Shown piece by piece: positions 1 through 6,358 of a DNA stretch of 6,704 nucleotides (positions are counted from its first letter, which is position 1; each line of letters opens with the position of its first letter). The DNA is from Methylovulum sp. (GTDB taxonomy: Bacteria; Pseudomonadota; Gammaproteobacteria; Methylococcales; Methylomonadaceae), in assembly GCA_004299465.1 (NCBI GenBank), contig SCST01000169.1:1-6704 (forward strand). Reading direction: 5' to 3'. The translations under genes were made by a program, and so were the position numbers. The notes under the pieces are model-generated. The model was given only the letters and a program-made list of their open reading frames with translations, had not been told where the DNA came from and ran no database searches.

Positions 1-61
1 CGGTATCTACAGCAAGGGGCTGAATAGTTACTCAGTGCCGAACTTGTTTCATGCTTATGCC

Positions 62-2011
62 TTAATAATCCGAAAGGGTTTTTGGCGGAAGCGCCGCTCT
101 TAACGCATTCAACACGGCCAGTATATCAATAAGTTCCTGCGCCACAGCACCCGCCACCGGGCTAAGATAGCCCAGGCTTGCGAACACCATGCCGATTACA
201 CTTAAGCCCATGCCGCCTATCGCGCTTTGCAGCGCAATTCTACGCATACGCGCGCCGATGTGAAAAAGCTCGTCAACTTTCAGCAATGAGCTATCCATGA
301 TGACGGCATCCGCCGATTCGCCGGTAATATCGCTGTTTTGCCCGAAAGCGATGCCGATAGTGGCGGCGGTTAAGGACGGAGCATCGTTAATGCCATCTCC
401 CAAAAAAACGGTCTTTGCCTTCAGGGTTTCTTTGCGGACTAATTCCAGTTTTTGTTCGGGACTTTGGCTGAAATACACATGCTGAATGCCGACCTGCTCC
501 GCGAGGTAACGGACTTCCGATTCCCTGTCGCCGGATACCAGCATCACCTTGTCGAACAAATGGTTAGGCTGTAAATGGTTAATGAACGATGAGCTGTCTG
601 TGCGTACTTCATCCCTGAATTGCAAGCTTGCCGCATAGTGGCCGTCAATCAGCACAATACATTCCAAACCGCCGCTGATTGGCGGTAATTCGGTGGCGGC
701 ATCTGGATAGCGGTCGATAAATTTTTTACGGCTGGTAATTTGTACTTGCCGGTTTGCGACGGCGCCCTTCAAACCGTCTCCCGGTAACTCCGTGATATTG
801 GTGACGCTTAATAAAGACAGCCTGGCTTTCTCGGCTGCCTTAACAATAGCGCCCGATAAGGGATGCTTGGAATAGCGTTCCAGGCTTGCGATCAGCGCCA
901 GCACTTCCCGTTCGGTATACGCCTTGCCGGGAATCAGCGCCGTCAGTAACGGACGACCGTAAGTCAAGGTGCCTGTTTTATCAAAAATCGCCGTGCGGCA
1001 AGTTCCTATCGTCTCGAGAATAGCCGGGTTTTTAATGATAATTTCACGGCGCGCCGCCAGTGAAATGGAACTGATGATGGTGACGGGGATACCGATCAGC
1101 AAAGGGCAGGGCGTCGCAATAACCAGCACCGCCAGGAAGCGTTCGACATCAGCGCTGGCGATCCAGGCCGCCAATGCGATGAGGACGGCCAGCGGCGTAT
1201 AAAAAGCGCCGAGCTGGTCGCCGAGCCGCCTGAGCTTGGGGCGATGCTGTTCGGATGCCTGCATGACATTCATGATTTTTGCATAACGGGAATCGACCGC
1301 TAACTTATCGGCGCGTATTGTCAATGCCGAATCGCCGTTAATAGCGCCCGAGATGACTTGCGAACCGCGCGTTTTCGACATCATATACGGTTCGCCGGTC
1401 AAAAAAGATTCGTCCATCGTACTGGCGCCTTCCAGCACCGTGCCGTCAACAGGGCAAATTTCGTGTGGAAGTATCAGTAAGGTATCACCGATAAGGACCT
1501 GTTCCGTCGTAATATCGATTGTCAAGTCGCTGCTTGATTTTTTATGCGCGACTGACGGCATTCTTTTGGCTAAGGCTTCAAGCACCGAAGATGCCTTGCG
1601 TACGGCATAACATTCCAGTACCGCACCGCCGGACAGCATCAGCACGACTAAACTGCCGGCCAGGTATTCATGCAGGCAGACGGCAGTTACGATAGAGACG
1701 CCCGCCAGCAAATCGGCGCCGAAATTACCCTGTAAGAGTTTTACGGCCAGTTGATAAACCAGCGGAATACCGCCGAGCACCAGGACGGCGAGCAGCGGCA
1801 GTTGCCTGGCAGCCATCGAGAACATCAAATCCGTTTGAAATAGGTTTGATAGCGCTGAGTTCAATGAGATATTCAAAGCCAGCGTATAGACCTCATGCCC
1901 ACTATTCAGCCCGTATTGCAATATCAGGTAGCAGGCGATGCCGACCAGGCTTAAAACAGCAATACGATTTTCGGAGTTTGATGAAGAGAGCGACGATTGC
2001 TGTTTAGTCAT
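62..2011 (-). CDS. P1B-type heavy-metal translocating ATPase with TPC motif
   Basis: A 649-residue inner-membrane ATPase that would move a transition-metal cation by ATP hydrolysis. All core motifs are visible: TGE (205-207, actuator), TPCP in the ion-path helix (300-303), DKTGT with phosphorylated Asp344, the P1B-specific HP dipeptide (His383-Pro384), GDGxxGA (411-417) and GDGIND (538-543). The last helix carries QELID (625-629) and NALR (635-638). About eight membrane helices fit: two near 17-32 and 71-90, two at 97-135, two at 270-315 and two at 592-638. There is no N-terminal GMTCxxC domain and no C-terminal extension. TPC instead of CPC argues against a standard Cu(I) or Zn/Cd pump. From memory, TPC with a QExxD last helix marks the P1B-5 (Ni/Fe-linked) group, which often ends in a hemerythrin domain absent here. 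The ATG has a weak GGA upstream and lies 13 nt after the cytochrome b561 stop, so co-transcription is likely. The family call is firm; the metal is uncertain. Confidence 0.93.
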   Translation of the reverse strand: MTKQQSSLSSSNSENRIAVLSLVGIACYLILQYGLNSGHEVYTLALNISLNSALSNLFQTDLMFSMAARQLPLLAVLVLGGIPLVYQLAVKLLQGNFGADLLAGVSIVTAVCLHEYLAGSLVVLMLSGGAVLECYAVRKASSVLEALAKRMPSVAHKKSSSDLTIDITTEQVLIGDTLLILPHEICPVDGTVLEGASTMDESFLTGEPYMMSKTRGSQVISGAINGDSALTIRADKLAVDSRYAKIMNVMQASEQHRPKLRRLGDQLGAFYTPLAVLIALAAWIASADVERFLAVLVIATPCPLLIGIPVTIISSISLAARREIIIKNPAILETIGTCRTAIFDKTGTLTYGRPLLTALIPGKAYTEREVLALIASLERYSKHPLSGAIVKAAEKARLSLLSVTNITELPGDGLKGAVANRQVQITSRKKFIDRYPDAATELPPISGGLECIVLIDGHYAASLQFRDEVRTDSSSFINHLQPNHLFDKVMLVSGDRESEVRYLAEQVGIQHVYFSQSPEQKLELVRKETLKAKTVFLGDGINDAPSLTAATIGIAFGQNSDITGESADAVIMDSSLLKVDELFHIGARMRRIALQSAIGGMGLSVIGMVFASLGYLSPVAGAVAQELIDILAVLNALRAALPPKTLSDY

Positions 2012-2024
2012 TGGCTAATCCGCG

Positions 2025-2588
2025 TTATTGGTCAGCAGGTTTTTTATAGCCATGCCACATCGCTTTGGCCAGATTCTCACGGTGTATATAGCTTTCAGCC
2101 GCTACCCCGAGTATATGGACAAAAACCAGTAACAGCGTCAAGTTAGCGAACAATTCATGGCTTTCTTCCCAGAATTTTTCATTACCTGATCCTATAAAAG
2201 CTAACGGTCCAGCCCCCTGGTCTGCGCCGTAGACAGCAAATCCCGTCAGCGTGGTTATCAGTAAACTGAGCAATAATAAGACAATCATGACCGCACCGGC
2301 AGGATTGTGGCCGATATAACGTTTGGCTTTTTTAGCGGCCAGGTCCTTGACATAACTGAGCGCATCAGCGGGTTTAGGTAAAAAATTAGCGAAGCGGGCA
2401 TAGGGATTGCCGATAAACCCCCAAACCAAGCGGAACAGCAATAAACCGAAGACGGTATAACCGGCCCAGACATGGACGGTTAATAAATCGTCTTCAGTCA
2501 GGTAGGCAACAAAAAATGCGGCGACCAGCAGCCAGTGAAAGACTCTAAGCGGGAGATCCCATACTTTGCAGAGTTCTTGAGTGTTCAT
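2025..2588 (-). CDS. Cytochrome b561-type di-haem membrane protein
   Basis: A 187-residue integral membrane protein of the bacterial cytochrome b561/Ni,Fe-hydrogenase b-type cytochrome family. These carry electrons across or within the inner membrane between quinones and a redox partner. It opens with the typical VWDLPLRVFHW stretch. Four helices are visible (about 16-31, 38-58, 98-120, 144-165). Candidate haem ligands are His18, His39, His144 and His158, with a conserved-looking GHNP at 93-96 before helix 3. The chosen start at 2588 is preceded by AGGAG six nt upstream. An in-frame ATG 17 codons further upstream (2639) was rejected because it lacks such a site and adds a non-family leader. 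It is first in a likely operon with the metal ATPase. No hydrogenase or c-type cytochrome gene is nearby, so the partner is unknown. The family is clear; the physiological donor and acceptor are not. Confidence 0.9.
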   Translation of the reverse strand: MNTQELCKVWDLPLRVFHWLLVAAFFVAYLTEDDLLTVHVWAGYTVFGLLLFRLVWGFIGNPYARFANFLPKPADALSYVKDLAAKKAKRYIGHNPAGAVMIVLLLLSLLITTLTGFAVYGADQGAGPLAFIGSGNEKFWEESHELFANLTLLLVFVHILGVAAESYIHRENLAKAMWHGYKKPADQ

Positions 2589-2594
2589 AACGGT

Positions 2595-2599
2595 CTCCT
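2595..2599 (-). promoter_or_regulatory. Ribosome binding site that fixes the cytochrome b561 start
   Basis: The minus strand reads AGGAG, then six nt, then ATG at 2588-2586. This near-consensus Shine-Dalgarno favours the 187-residue product over the longer in-frame ORF starting at 2639. Confidence 0.8.
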
Positions 2600-2611
2600 G
2601 ATAATTTAAAA

Positions 2612-2639
2612 GTAATACCCAACTGTGTATACCGTTCAA
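2612..2639 (-). promoter_or_regulatory. Putative sigma-70 promoter of the cytochrome b561/ATPase operon
   Basis: On the minus strand TTGAAC (2639-2634, 4 of 6 matches to the -35 consensus) is followed after 16 nt by TATTAC (2617-2612, 4 of 6 matches to the -10). It lies about 24 nt upstream of the cytochrome start codon. Both boxes are weak and were chosen by eye. The overlapping dyad at 2619-2646 would suit a regulated promoter. Confidence 0.35.
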
Positions 2640-2646
2640 CAGTTGG
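2619..2646. promoter_or_regulatory. 8+8 bp inverted repeat, possible operator
   Basis: CCAACTGT (2619-2626) and ACAGTTGG (2639-2646) form a perfect 8-bp inverted repeat with a 12-nt spacer. The half-site centres are 20 bp apart, about two helical turns, as expected for a dimeric regulator. One arm falls between the putative -10 and -35 of the cytochrome b561/ATPase operon and the other touches the -35. It is not followed by a T run on either strand, so an operator fits better than a terminator. I cannot name the regulator. Confidence 0.45.
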
Positions 2647-2681
2647 AAACTCAGCTTCGGGCGGTTAATATACCGCGTTTT

Positions 2682-2720
2682 ACAGTGGTCAGGCTCGAGC
2701 GCCTGACCACATGTCTTTTT
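2682..2720 (+). terminator. Strong hairpin plus T-tract (terminator or leader attenuator)
   Basis: A perfect 10-bp stem, GTGGTCAGGC (2685-2694) with GCCTGACCAC (2701-2710), closes a 6-nt loop (2695-2700). Three more pairs (ACA 2682-2684 with TGT 2712-2714) form if A2711 bulges out. C and five T residues follow (2715-2720). This is the form of a plus-strand intrinsic terminator, yet no plus-strand gene lies upstream in the window and a plus-strand gene begins 38 nt later. It may attenuate that gene's leader, stop stray plus-strand transcripts, or be a palindromic protein site. Confidence 0.6.
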
Positions 2721-2757
2721 AACACCTTATCATTTTACCCATTAAACCCTAATAGCC

Positions 2758-3264
2758 ATGTCATTATTCATACAATATCTTCAGTTGTGCTGGTTTACCA
2801 ACAACCCGGTCGATTTACACCCTTCAAGCTCATTCTTATGGAAATGCGTAGTGTTTTACCTGGTATCGGGCATCATAGTCGAAGCCAATATCAGCGATCC
2901 GGCCGATGCCACCCTCGAAGTCGCGATGAGAACGGTTGTTGCGCTGTCATTACTATCGGTATTAGTGTTGATCAATAAAAAAAAGCCGTTGTTCATGCAA
3001 TTAATGATAGCGGTCTTTATCTGCGAAAACGTTATTGTCACGCTGGGTATCGGTGTTGAGATATATGATGTCTTCGTCAAGGGCACGAAATATGAAGAAT
3101 ACCCGACTTATCTCGGTGTGCTGTTAATCTTCTGGTATATGGCAATCCTCAGTTATATATTTCGCCAGGTGTTTTCTTTCAAAATGCCCAGCAGCATCAT
3201 ATCGGCCTTTTTTTACTTTCTGTTGACATATGGCGGGCCTTTTTTGGTGATGGAAGTCATTTAA
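2758..3264 (+). CDS. Hypothetical multi-pass membrane protein
   Basis: A 168-residue protein I do not recognise. A short N-terminal segment with TNNPVDLHPS (14-23) precedes about five hydrophobic segments, near 27-43, 56-73, 78-100, 117-140 and 146-166. A KKK cluster sits at 74-76 between the second and third, and an acidic, tyrosine-rich loop (about 101-116) between the third and fourth. No catalytic or metal-binding motif stands out. The layout (short cytosolic leader with a conserved-looking NP, then a helical bundle) loosely recalls Yip1-like proteins, but I do not claim that. An in-frame TAA at 2743 rules out an upstream start. No Shine-Dalgarno precedes the ATG, so translation may be weak. 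It is the only gene here on this strand apart from purM, and its stop lies 20 nt from that of the converging DUF4105-like gene. The coherent hydrophobic pattern over the whole length argues for a real gene. Confidence 0.75.
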   Translation: MSLFIQYLQLCWFTNNPVDLHPSSSFLWKCVVFYLVSGIIVEANISDPADATLEVAMRTVVALSLLSVLVLINKKKPLFMQLMIAVFICENVIVTLGIGVEIYDVFVKGTKYEEYPTYLGVLLIFWYMAILSYIFRQVFSFKMPSSIISAFFYFLLTYGGPFLVMEVI

Positions 3265-3284
3265 AAATAACATGGCGTGCGGCT

Positions 3285-5207
3285 TCATTCCGTACTTTTA
3301 AACCGGTTTTGCTCGATAAACCGGGCGTAAGACAAATACTTGTAGCTGCCCTTACGGATATTGACAAAAACCAGTTCCGGCAGGCTCACGAGCATGCCGG
3401 ACAGGCCGGCGCTGAGATTCTTGCCGTCATCAAACGGCAGTGTCATTATGCCGGCCAGGGATTGGCCCACGCCTGCCGACGCATTAACGATACCGAACAA
3501 GGGCCGTAACAACCAATGATTGTCGGTAAAAAAAATAAAAAATGCGTCATCAGGGTTGTAATCGTACAGTGTCGAACTCAATGTGTTGGATTCGCGCAAT
3601 GCCGCCGATACGGCGTTTTCCTGGTACATTTGTTGTATTAAGCGTTGTTGCCGGTAGGATGGCAAGGTTTGATTGTCGATCACACGATAGTTATCCTGGA
3701 TAGCGCCGTAGGCAACAAATGGTATGAAATGGGTAGTTTCGTCGATATATCCGCCCAGGTGTTTAGTGGCTAGGTCTTGATTGTTTCGTCCGCTTTGAGT
3801 AGGCGCTAATGCCTGATGGATCGTGCGAAACAATTCGGTTACACAATTCCTGCGAATAAGATCGTAGGCATAAGGCTGTTTCAGTTCGTCCAGCAATTGA
3901 TCGTTATAACTATCCAGGTGGGCCAGCGCAACGCTAAGTTGCTGTGCCGGCGACTCAGGCAGCAGCCACAACGGCAAGGCCAGGCTTTTGGAGGGTAGCG
4001 GCGATTCGCCGTTAAAACGCAGGGTTTGTTGATGCCGCGATAATTCAACATAGCGATTGGCGGCCATTTCAAGGCTGCTGTATCCGCTTTCGGAATACTG
4101 TTGTTGGCTTGCAAACCGTTTCCTGGCCTGCCGCAAGCTTTGCCAGGCATCATCGGCCAGTGTTTTCATTTGCCGGAGATGGCGCACAATATCTTCGGCT
4201 TCGATGCGCTCGCTGTCGTCGGAAAAATCATCGACAAAAATCCAACGGCGTGTTTCCAGCGAGTGCTCCACCACCTCCAACCTGGCCAGGTTGACCAATA
4301 CGGCATATCCCCAGTCAGGCCGTTTGGAATCAAGCAGCGCCAAAACGTTCCGGCGTAATTGCTCACGCAGTATTTCAACGCGAGCCATCTCTTCAGCGAC
4401 CAGTTGAAATTCCTGTCCGGGCGGCATGACCCACAGATCGGACCGCAACGGCCGCGCCTGTTGCACGGTGTAAATGGCGAGCGCGGCGGTGATCAAATCG
4501 CGATAAGCATCGCTTACGGCATAGATCGCGGGCGGGAGTTTGTCGACCGAGAGCAGCGGCGCTGATGTTTTATGCCAGTTATCGATATTCAAATGCCGGA
4601 CGGCGGCATTAATATCCGTCAAGCGCTGTTGCAGGTAATGGGCACCGTAACGTTGTTCGATGCCATTGCGTAACTGCGCTATCGGTGCCGAGGATTGGGC
4701 CGGCGGCTGCGGTGCGCCGATGAACGAAAGGTCACGGTCATTAAAGAACAAGCCGGCGCCTTTTAAGCGGAGCGCGGTATCGGTCGGTCGCTGATGGCGT
4801 TTAATGCGCAAAAAATGCTGCAGCAGCGACCGGTCGTGCCTCAATTGATTAAGCTGTTCAAATTGTCTTTGCTGCGCCCAAAACGTCGTTTTGAATTGTG
4901 CCAGCAATAGCTCATAGCTTGCTGGGGACAGCTCGATGCGGGATAAATGTAGCGGGCGGTTTTGCAGGTATCGGTAGCTAAACTGGAATTCCGCCGCGTT
5001 TTGGCGCTTAAGGCGTATCAGTCCTGAATCGTCATGCTGGAAATGATAGATTTTGTCGCCGAGCTGTATAGCGGCATGGCCGCCGCTGGAGTCGCCTTCG
5101 CCGGGTTCGATGTAAATGAACGAAAAATCGCCGGCGTATGCCGGGTTAGCAAAACCGGAAAAAAACAGCCAGCAAACGGCCAGGCTGATGCCGCTGAAAA
5201 ACCCCAT
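3285..5207 (-). CDS. Exported DUF4105-like (Lnb N-terminal-domain-like) protein
   Basis: A 640-residue secreted protein. A hydrophobic signal peptide ends at a likely AYA cleavage site (residue 25). The mature N-terminus resembles DUF4105: GGHAAI with His44, an aromatic YHFQHDD (54-60), and YRYLQNRPLHLSRIELSP (78-95). A second family-like element, YDLIRRNCVTELF, centres on Cys455. The C-terminus (about 575-622) is glycine-rich and contains SLPEL and NIRKGSY. DUF4105 is now linked to Lnb, a lipoprotein N-acyltransferase with a Cys-His active site; applying that chemistry here is inference. About 310 residues of Q/R/E-rich, mostly helical sequence (roughly 120-430) separate the His and Cys elements. 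The start is forced by an in-frame TGA two codons upstream. No good ribosome site is visible and the signal peptide lacks basic residues. It follows the lipoprotein gene by 31 nt, so it is probably co-transcribed. Confidence 0.75.
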   Translation of the reverse strand: MGFFSGISLAVCWLFFSGFANPAYAGDFSFIYIEPGEGDSSGGHAAIQLGDKIYHFQHDDSGLIRLKRQNAAEFQFSYRYLQNRPLHLSRIELSPASYELLLAQFKTTFWAQQRQFEQLNQLRHDRSLLQHFLRIKRHQRPTDTALRLKGAGLFFNDRDLSFIGAPQPPAQSSAPIAQLRNGIEQRYGAHYLQQRLTDINAAVRHLNIDNWHKTSAPLLSVDKLPPAIYAVSDAYRDLITAALAIYTVQQARPLRSDLWVMPPGQEFQLVAEEMARVEILREQLRRNVLALLDSKRPDWGYAVLVNLARLEVVEHSLETRRWIFVDDFSDDSERIEAEDIVRHLRQMKTLADDAWQSLRQARKRFASQQQYSESGYSSLEMAANRYVELSRHQQTLRFNGESPLPSKSLALPLWLLPESPAQQLSVALAHLDSYNDQLLDELKQPYAYDLIRRNCVTELFRTIHQALAPTQSGRNNQDLATKHLGGYIDETTHFIPFVAYGAIQDNYRVIDNQTLPSYRQQRLIQQMYQENAVSAALRESNTLSSTLYDYNPDDAFFIFFTDNHWLLRPLFGIVNASAGVGQSLAGIMTLPFDDGKNLSAGLSGMLVSLPELVFVNIRKGSYKYLSYARFIEQNRFKSTE

Positions 5208-5238
5208 GCATCAATGCAATGACACGGCCTGCAGGCTA

Positions 5239-5685
5239 TTAATCATCATAACCCTCTTGAATATATTGCATTTTTTCTGCATTCGAACCAGCAAAGTTTT
5301 TCTTGTAAGTTTCAAAAGTAATGCCGGTTACTTTGGCTTTTTGCAAGCCTCGTCCTATGCCTTCGTAAGTCGCCTGATTGTCTTCCCAATGGCTGATGCC
5401 TTTTTCGGCGGCGATATCGCCTATGCCTTTTAAAAACGCATTGTAATTGGCTACATCGGAAGACGATTTAAGATACGCCGCCGTGTAATCGGCCACTTCG
5501 TTCTTATAAGCTTTATCGCTTTCCGAACTGGAGGACGGGCTGCTGAATACCGAGCTGCTGGAGTCGGATATGCTTTTTGAACTGTCGGAGAAAGAACACG
5601 CTTGCAAACCTGCGAATAAACCGGCCAGGAAAAGCAGCGAACAATATCGAAAGAAGCGGGCTGGATTTTGCCTAAAATTTTGCAT
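5239..5685 (-). CDS. Putative lipoprotein with serine-rich linker
   Basis: A 148-residue lipoprotein. The N-terminus has arginines at 5, 10 and 13, a hydrophobic core (15-26) and a lipobox LQAC with Cys30 as the lipidated residue. Residue +2 is Ser, which by the E. coli Lol rule predicts the outer membrane. A serine-rich flexible linker (31-57) precedes a compact helical domain of about 90 residues with VADYTAAYLKSSSD, ISHWEDNQATYEGIGRGL and FETYKKNF. It resembles small 'putative lipoproteins' I recall from other gammaproteobacteria, but I cannot name the family or a function. The start has GAG eight nt upstream, and a plausible weak promoter lies at 5729-5757. It is followed 31 nt later by the DUF4105-like gene, suggesting the two act together in the envelope. 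Confidence 0.85.
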   Translation of the reverse strand: MQNFRQNPARFFRYCSLLFLAGLFAGLQACSFSDSSKSISDSSSSVFSSPSSSSESDKAYKNEVADYTAAYLKSSSDVANYNAFLKGIGDIAAEKGISHWEDNQATYEGIGRGLQKAKVTGITFETYKKNFAGSNAEKMQYIQEGYDD

Positions 5686-5728
5686 AAAGGATACTCAATC
5701 GAATAACGGTTAATGGATGACATCGGGC

Positions 5729-5757
5729 ATCTTAATCGATTGGCTATGGTTTCTGAA
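5729..5757 (-). promoter_or_regulatory. Putative sigma-70 promoter of the lipoprotein/DUF4105 operon
   Basis: On the minus strand TTCAGA (5757-5752, 4 of 6 to -35) is followed after exactly 17 nt by TAAGAT (5734-5729, 4 of 6 to -10). This would place the transcript start about 35-40 nt upstream of the lipoprotein ATG. Weak boxes, good spacing; judged by eye. Confidence 0.33.
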
Positions 5758-5770
5758 TTAATTTTTTAAG

Positions 5771-5785
5771 ACAGCCGGAAGCTGT
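5771..5785. terminator. Small hairpin after the 189-residue gene, weak terminator candidate
   Basis: ACAGC (5771-5775) and GCTGT (5781-5785) form a 5-bp stem with a 5-nt loop, starting 3 nt beyond the stop of the minus-strand gene at 5789. On the minus strand it is followed by CTTAAAAAATT rather than a T run, so intrinsic termination would be poor in that direction. Read-through into the lipoprotein operon is therefore possible. Confidence 0.25.
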
Positions 5786-5788
5786 TTA

Positions 5789-6358
5789 TTAATCCGTTAG
5801 TTTGTCTGAGATCAAGCGTTGTTTAAGCCAGGCGGGTGGATGATCGGCCAGCCTTCGTTCAACGTCGATAATGGCCCTGTTCAGGATACCGAGATTTTTT
5901 TCCTCGCAGATTTGCATGCCCATGACATAAAGGATAGGCATCCATAACGGATTAATCAGAAATCCGCCCAACACGCTTTTTAATGTTCGTTTCAGGTTTT
6001 TTAAAAGATTGAACGAATCGGCTAGTGACGGCATCGGGTGTTCGGCAAAAACAGCGGCAACCGGGCGTAACATGATTTGTTCATGATGCTCAAGCAACGC
6101 TATCGATGCAGAGAGTTTTCGCTCCATGTTATGGTAATTTTTACGTGCGCAACTCGCGGATATGGCAAAAGTAAGCGCCACTAACGGCAGCAGCACGGTT
6201 GGCGGTGCCACCGGTGCAAACGTGGAGGACAGCATCACTAAACACAATCCGAACATGAGCATATCTTCACCCCGCTCAACATCATGATCGATGCCTGCAA
6301 GTATGATAAGCACGGCATCATCAAACGGGTCTTTTAAATAAGTTTTCTGTTGTGACAT
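5789..6358 (-). CDS. Hypothetical membrane protein
   Basis: A 189-residue protein I do not recognise. An acidic cytosolic-looking N-terminus (10-32, with DPFDD and DHDVERGED) leads into a helical hairpin at about 33-50 and 52-71 joined by APVAPP. A basic and helical middle (72-128, with HHE at 91-93 and KNLKRTLK at 120-127) leads to a third hydrophobic segment (about 129-150) and an amphipathic tail (155-189). No enzyme motif is seen. The start is well supported: AAGGAG lies six nt upstream of the ATG. It shares orientation with the lipoprotein gene, but 103 nt and a plausible separate promoter lie between them. It is divergent from purM across 270 nt. The strong ribosome site and full-length reading frame make it a confident gene without a function. 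Confidence 0.82.
   Translation of the reverse strand: MSQQKTYLKDPFDDAVLIILAGIDHDVERGEDMLMFGLCLVMLSSTFAPVAPPTVLLPLVALTFAISASCARKNYHNMERKLSASIALLEHHEQIMLRPVAAVFAEHPMPSLADSFNLLKNLKRTLKSVLGGFLINPLWMPILYVMGMQICEEKNLGILNRAIIDVERRLADHPPAWLKQRLISDKLTD

Noticed and set aside
10..40. CAGC-AAGGG-GCTG hairpin and the CTGAATAGTTACTC stretch as a terminator or insertion sequence end
   Set aside because: The stem is only 4 bp with no T run on the minus strand, and there is no second copy in the window to show a repeat or terminal inverted repeat.
2..103. Open plus-strand frame at the left edge that could be the end of an upstream gene
   Set aside because: The 34 codons give no recognisable protein and the frame runs into the 3' end of the ATPase gene on the other strand. 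Positions 1-61 hold nothing I can support.
62..2011. Calling the ATPase a copper exporter (CopA) or zinc exporter (ZntA)
   Set aside because: The transmembrane motif is TPC rather than CPC and there is no N-terminal metal-binding domain, so a specific Cu or Zn assignment is not supported.
2025..2639. Longer 204-residue form of the cytochrome b561 protein
   Set aside because: The extra 17 residues have no family resemblance, no ribosome site precedes 2639, and a good AGGAG precedes the ATG at 2588.
2625..2978. 117-codon plus-strand ORF overlapping the membrane protein gene
   Set aside because: It starts inside the minus-strand promoter/dyad, runs through the hairpin and out of frame with the 168-residue protein, and its translation lacks domain character.
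4057..4407. Several overlapping ORFs of 60-116 codons on both strands inside the DUF4105-like gene
   Set aside because: They are shadows of the 640-residue frame: serine/arginine-rich or tryptophan-rich chance translations without start signals.
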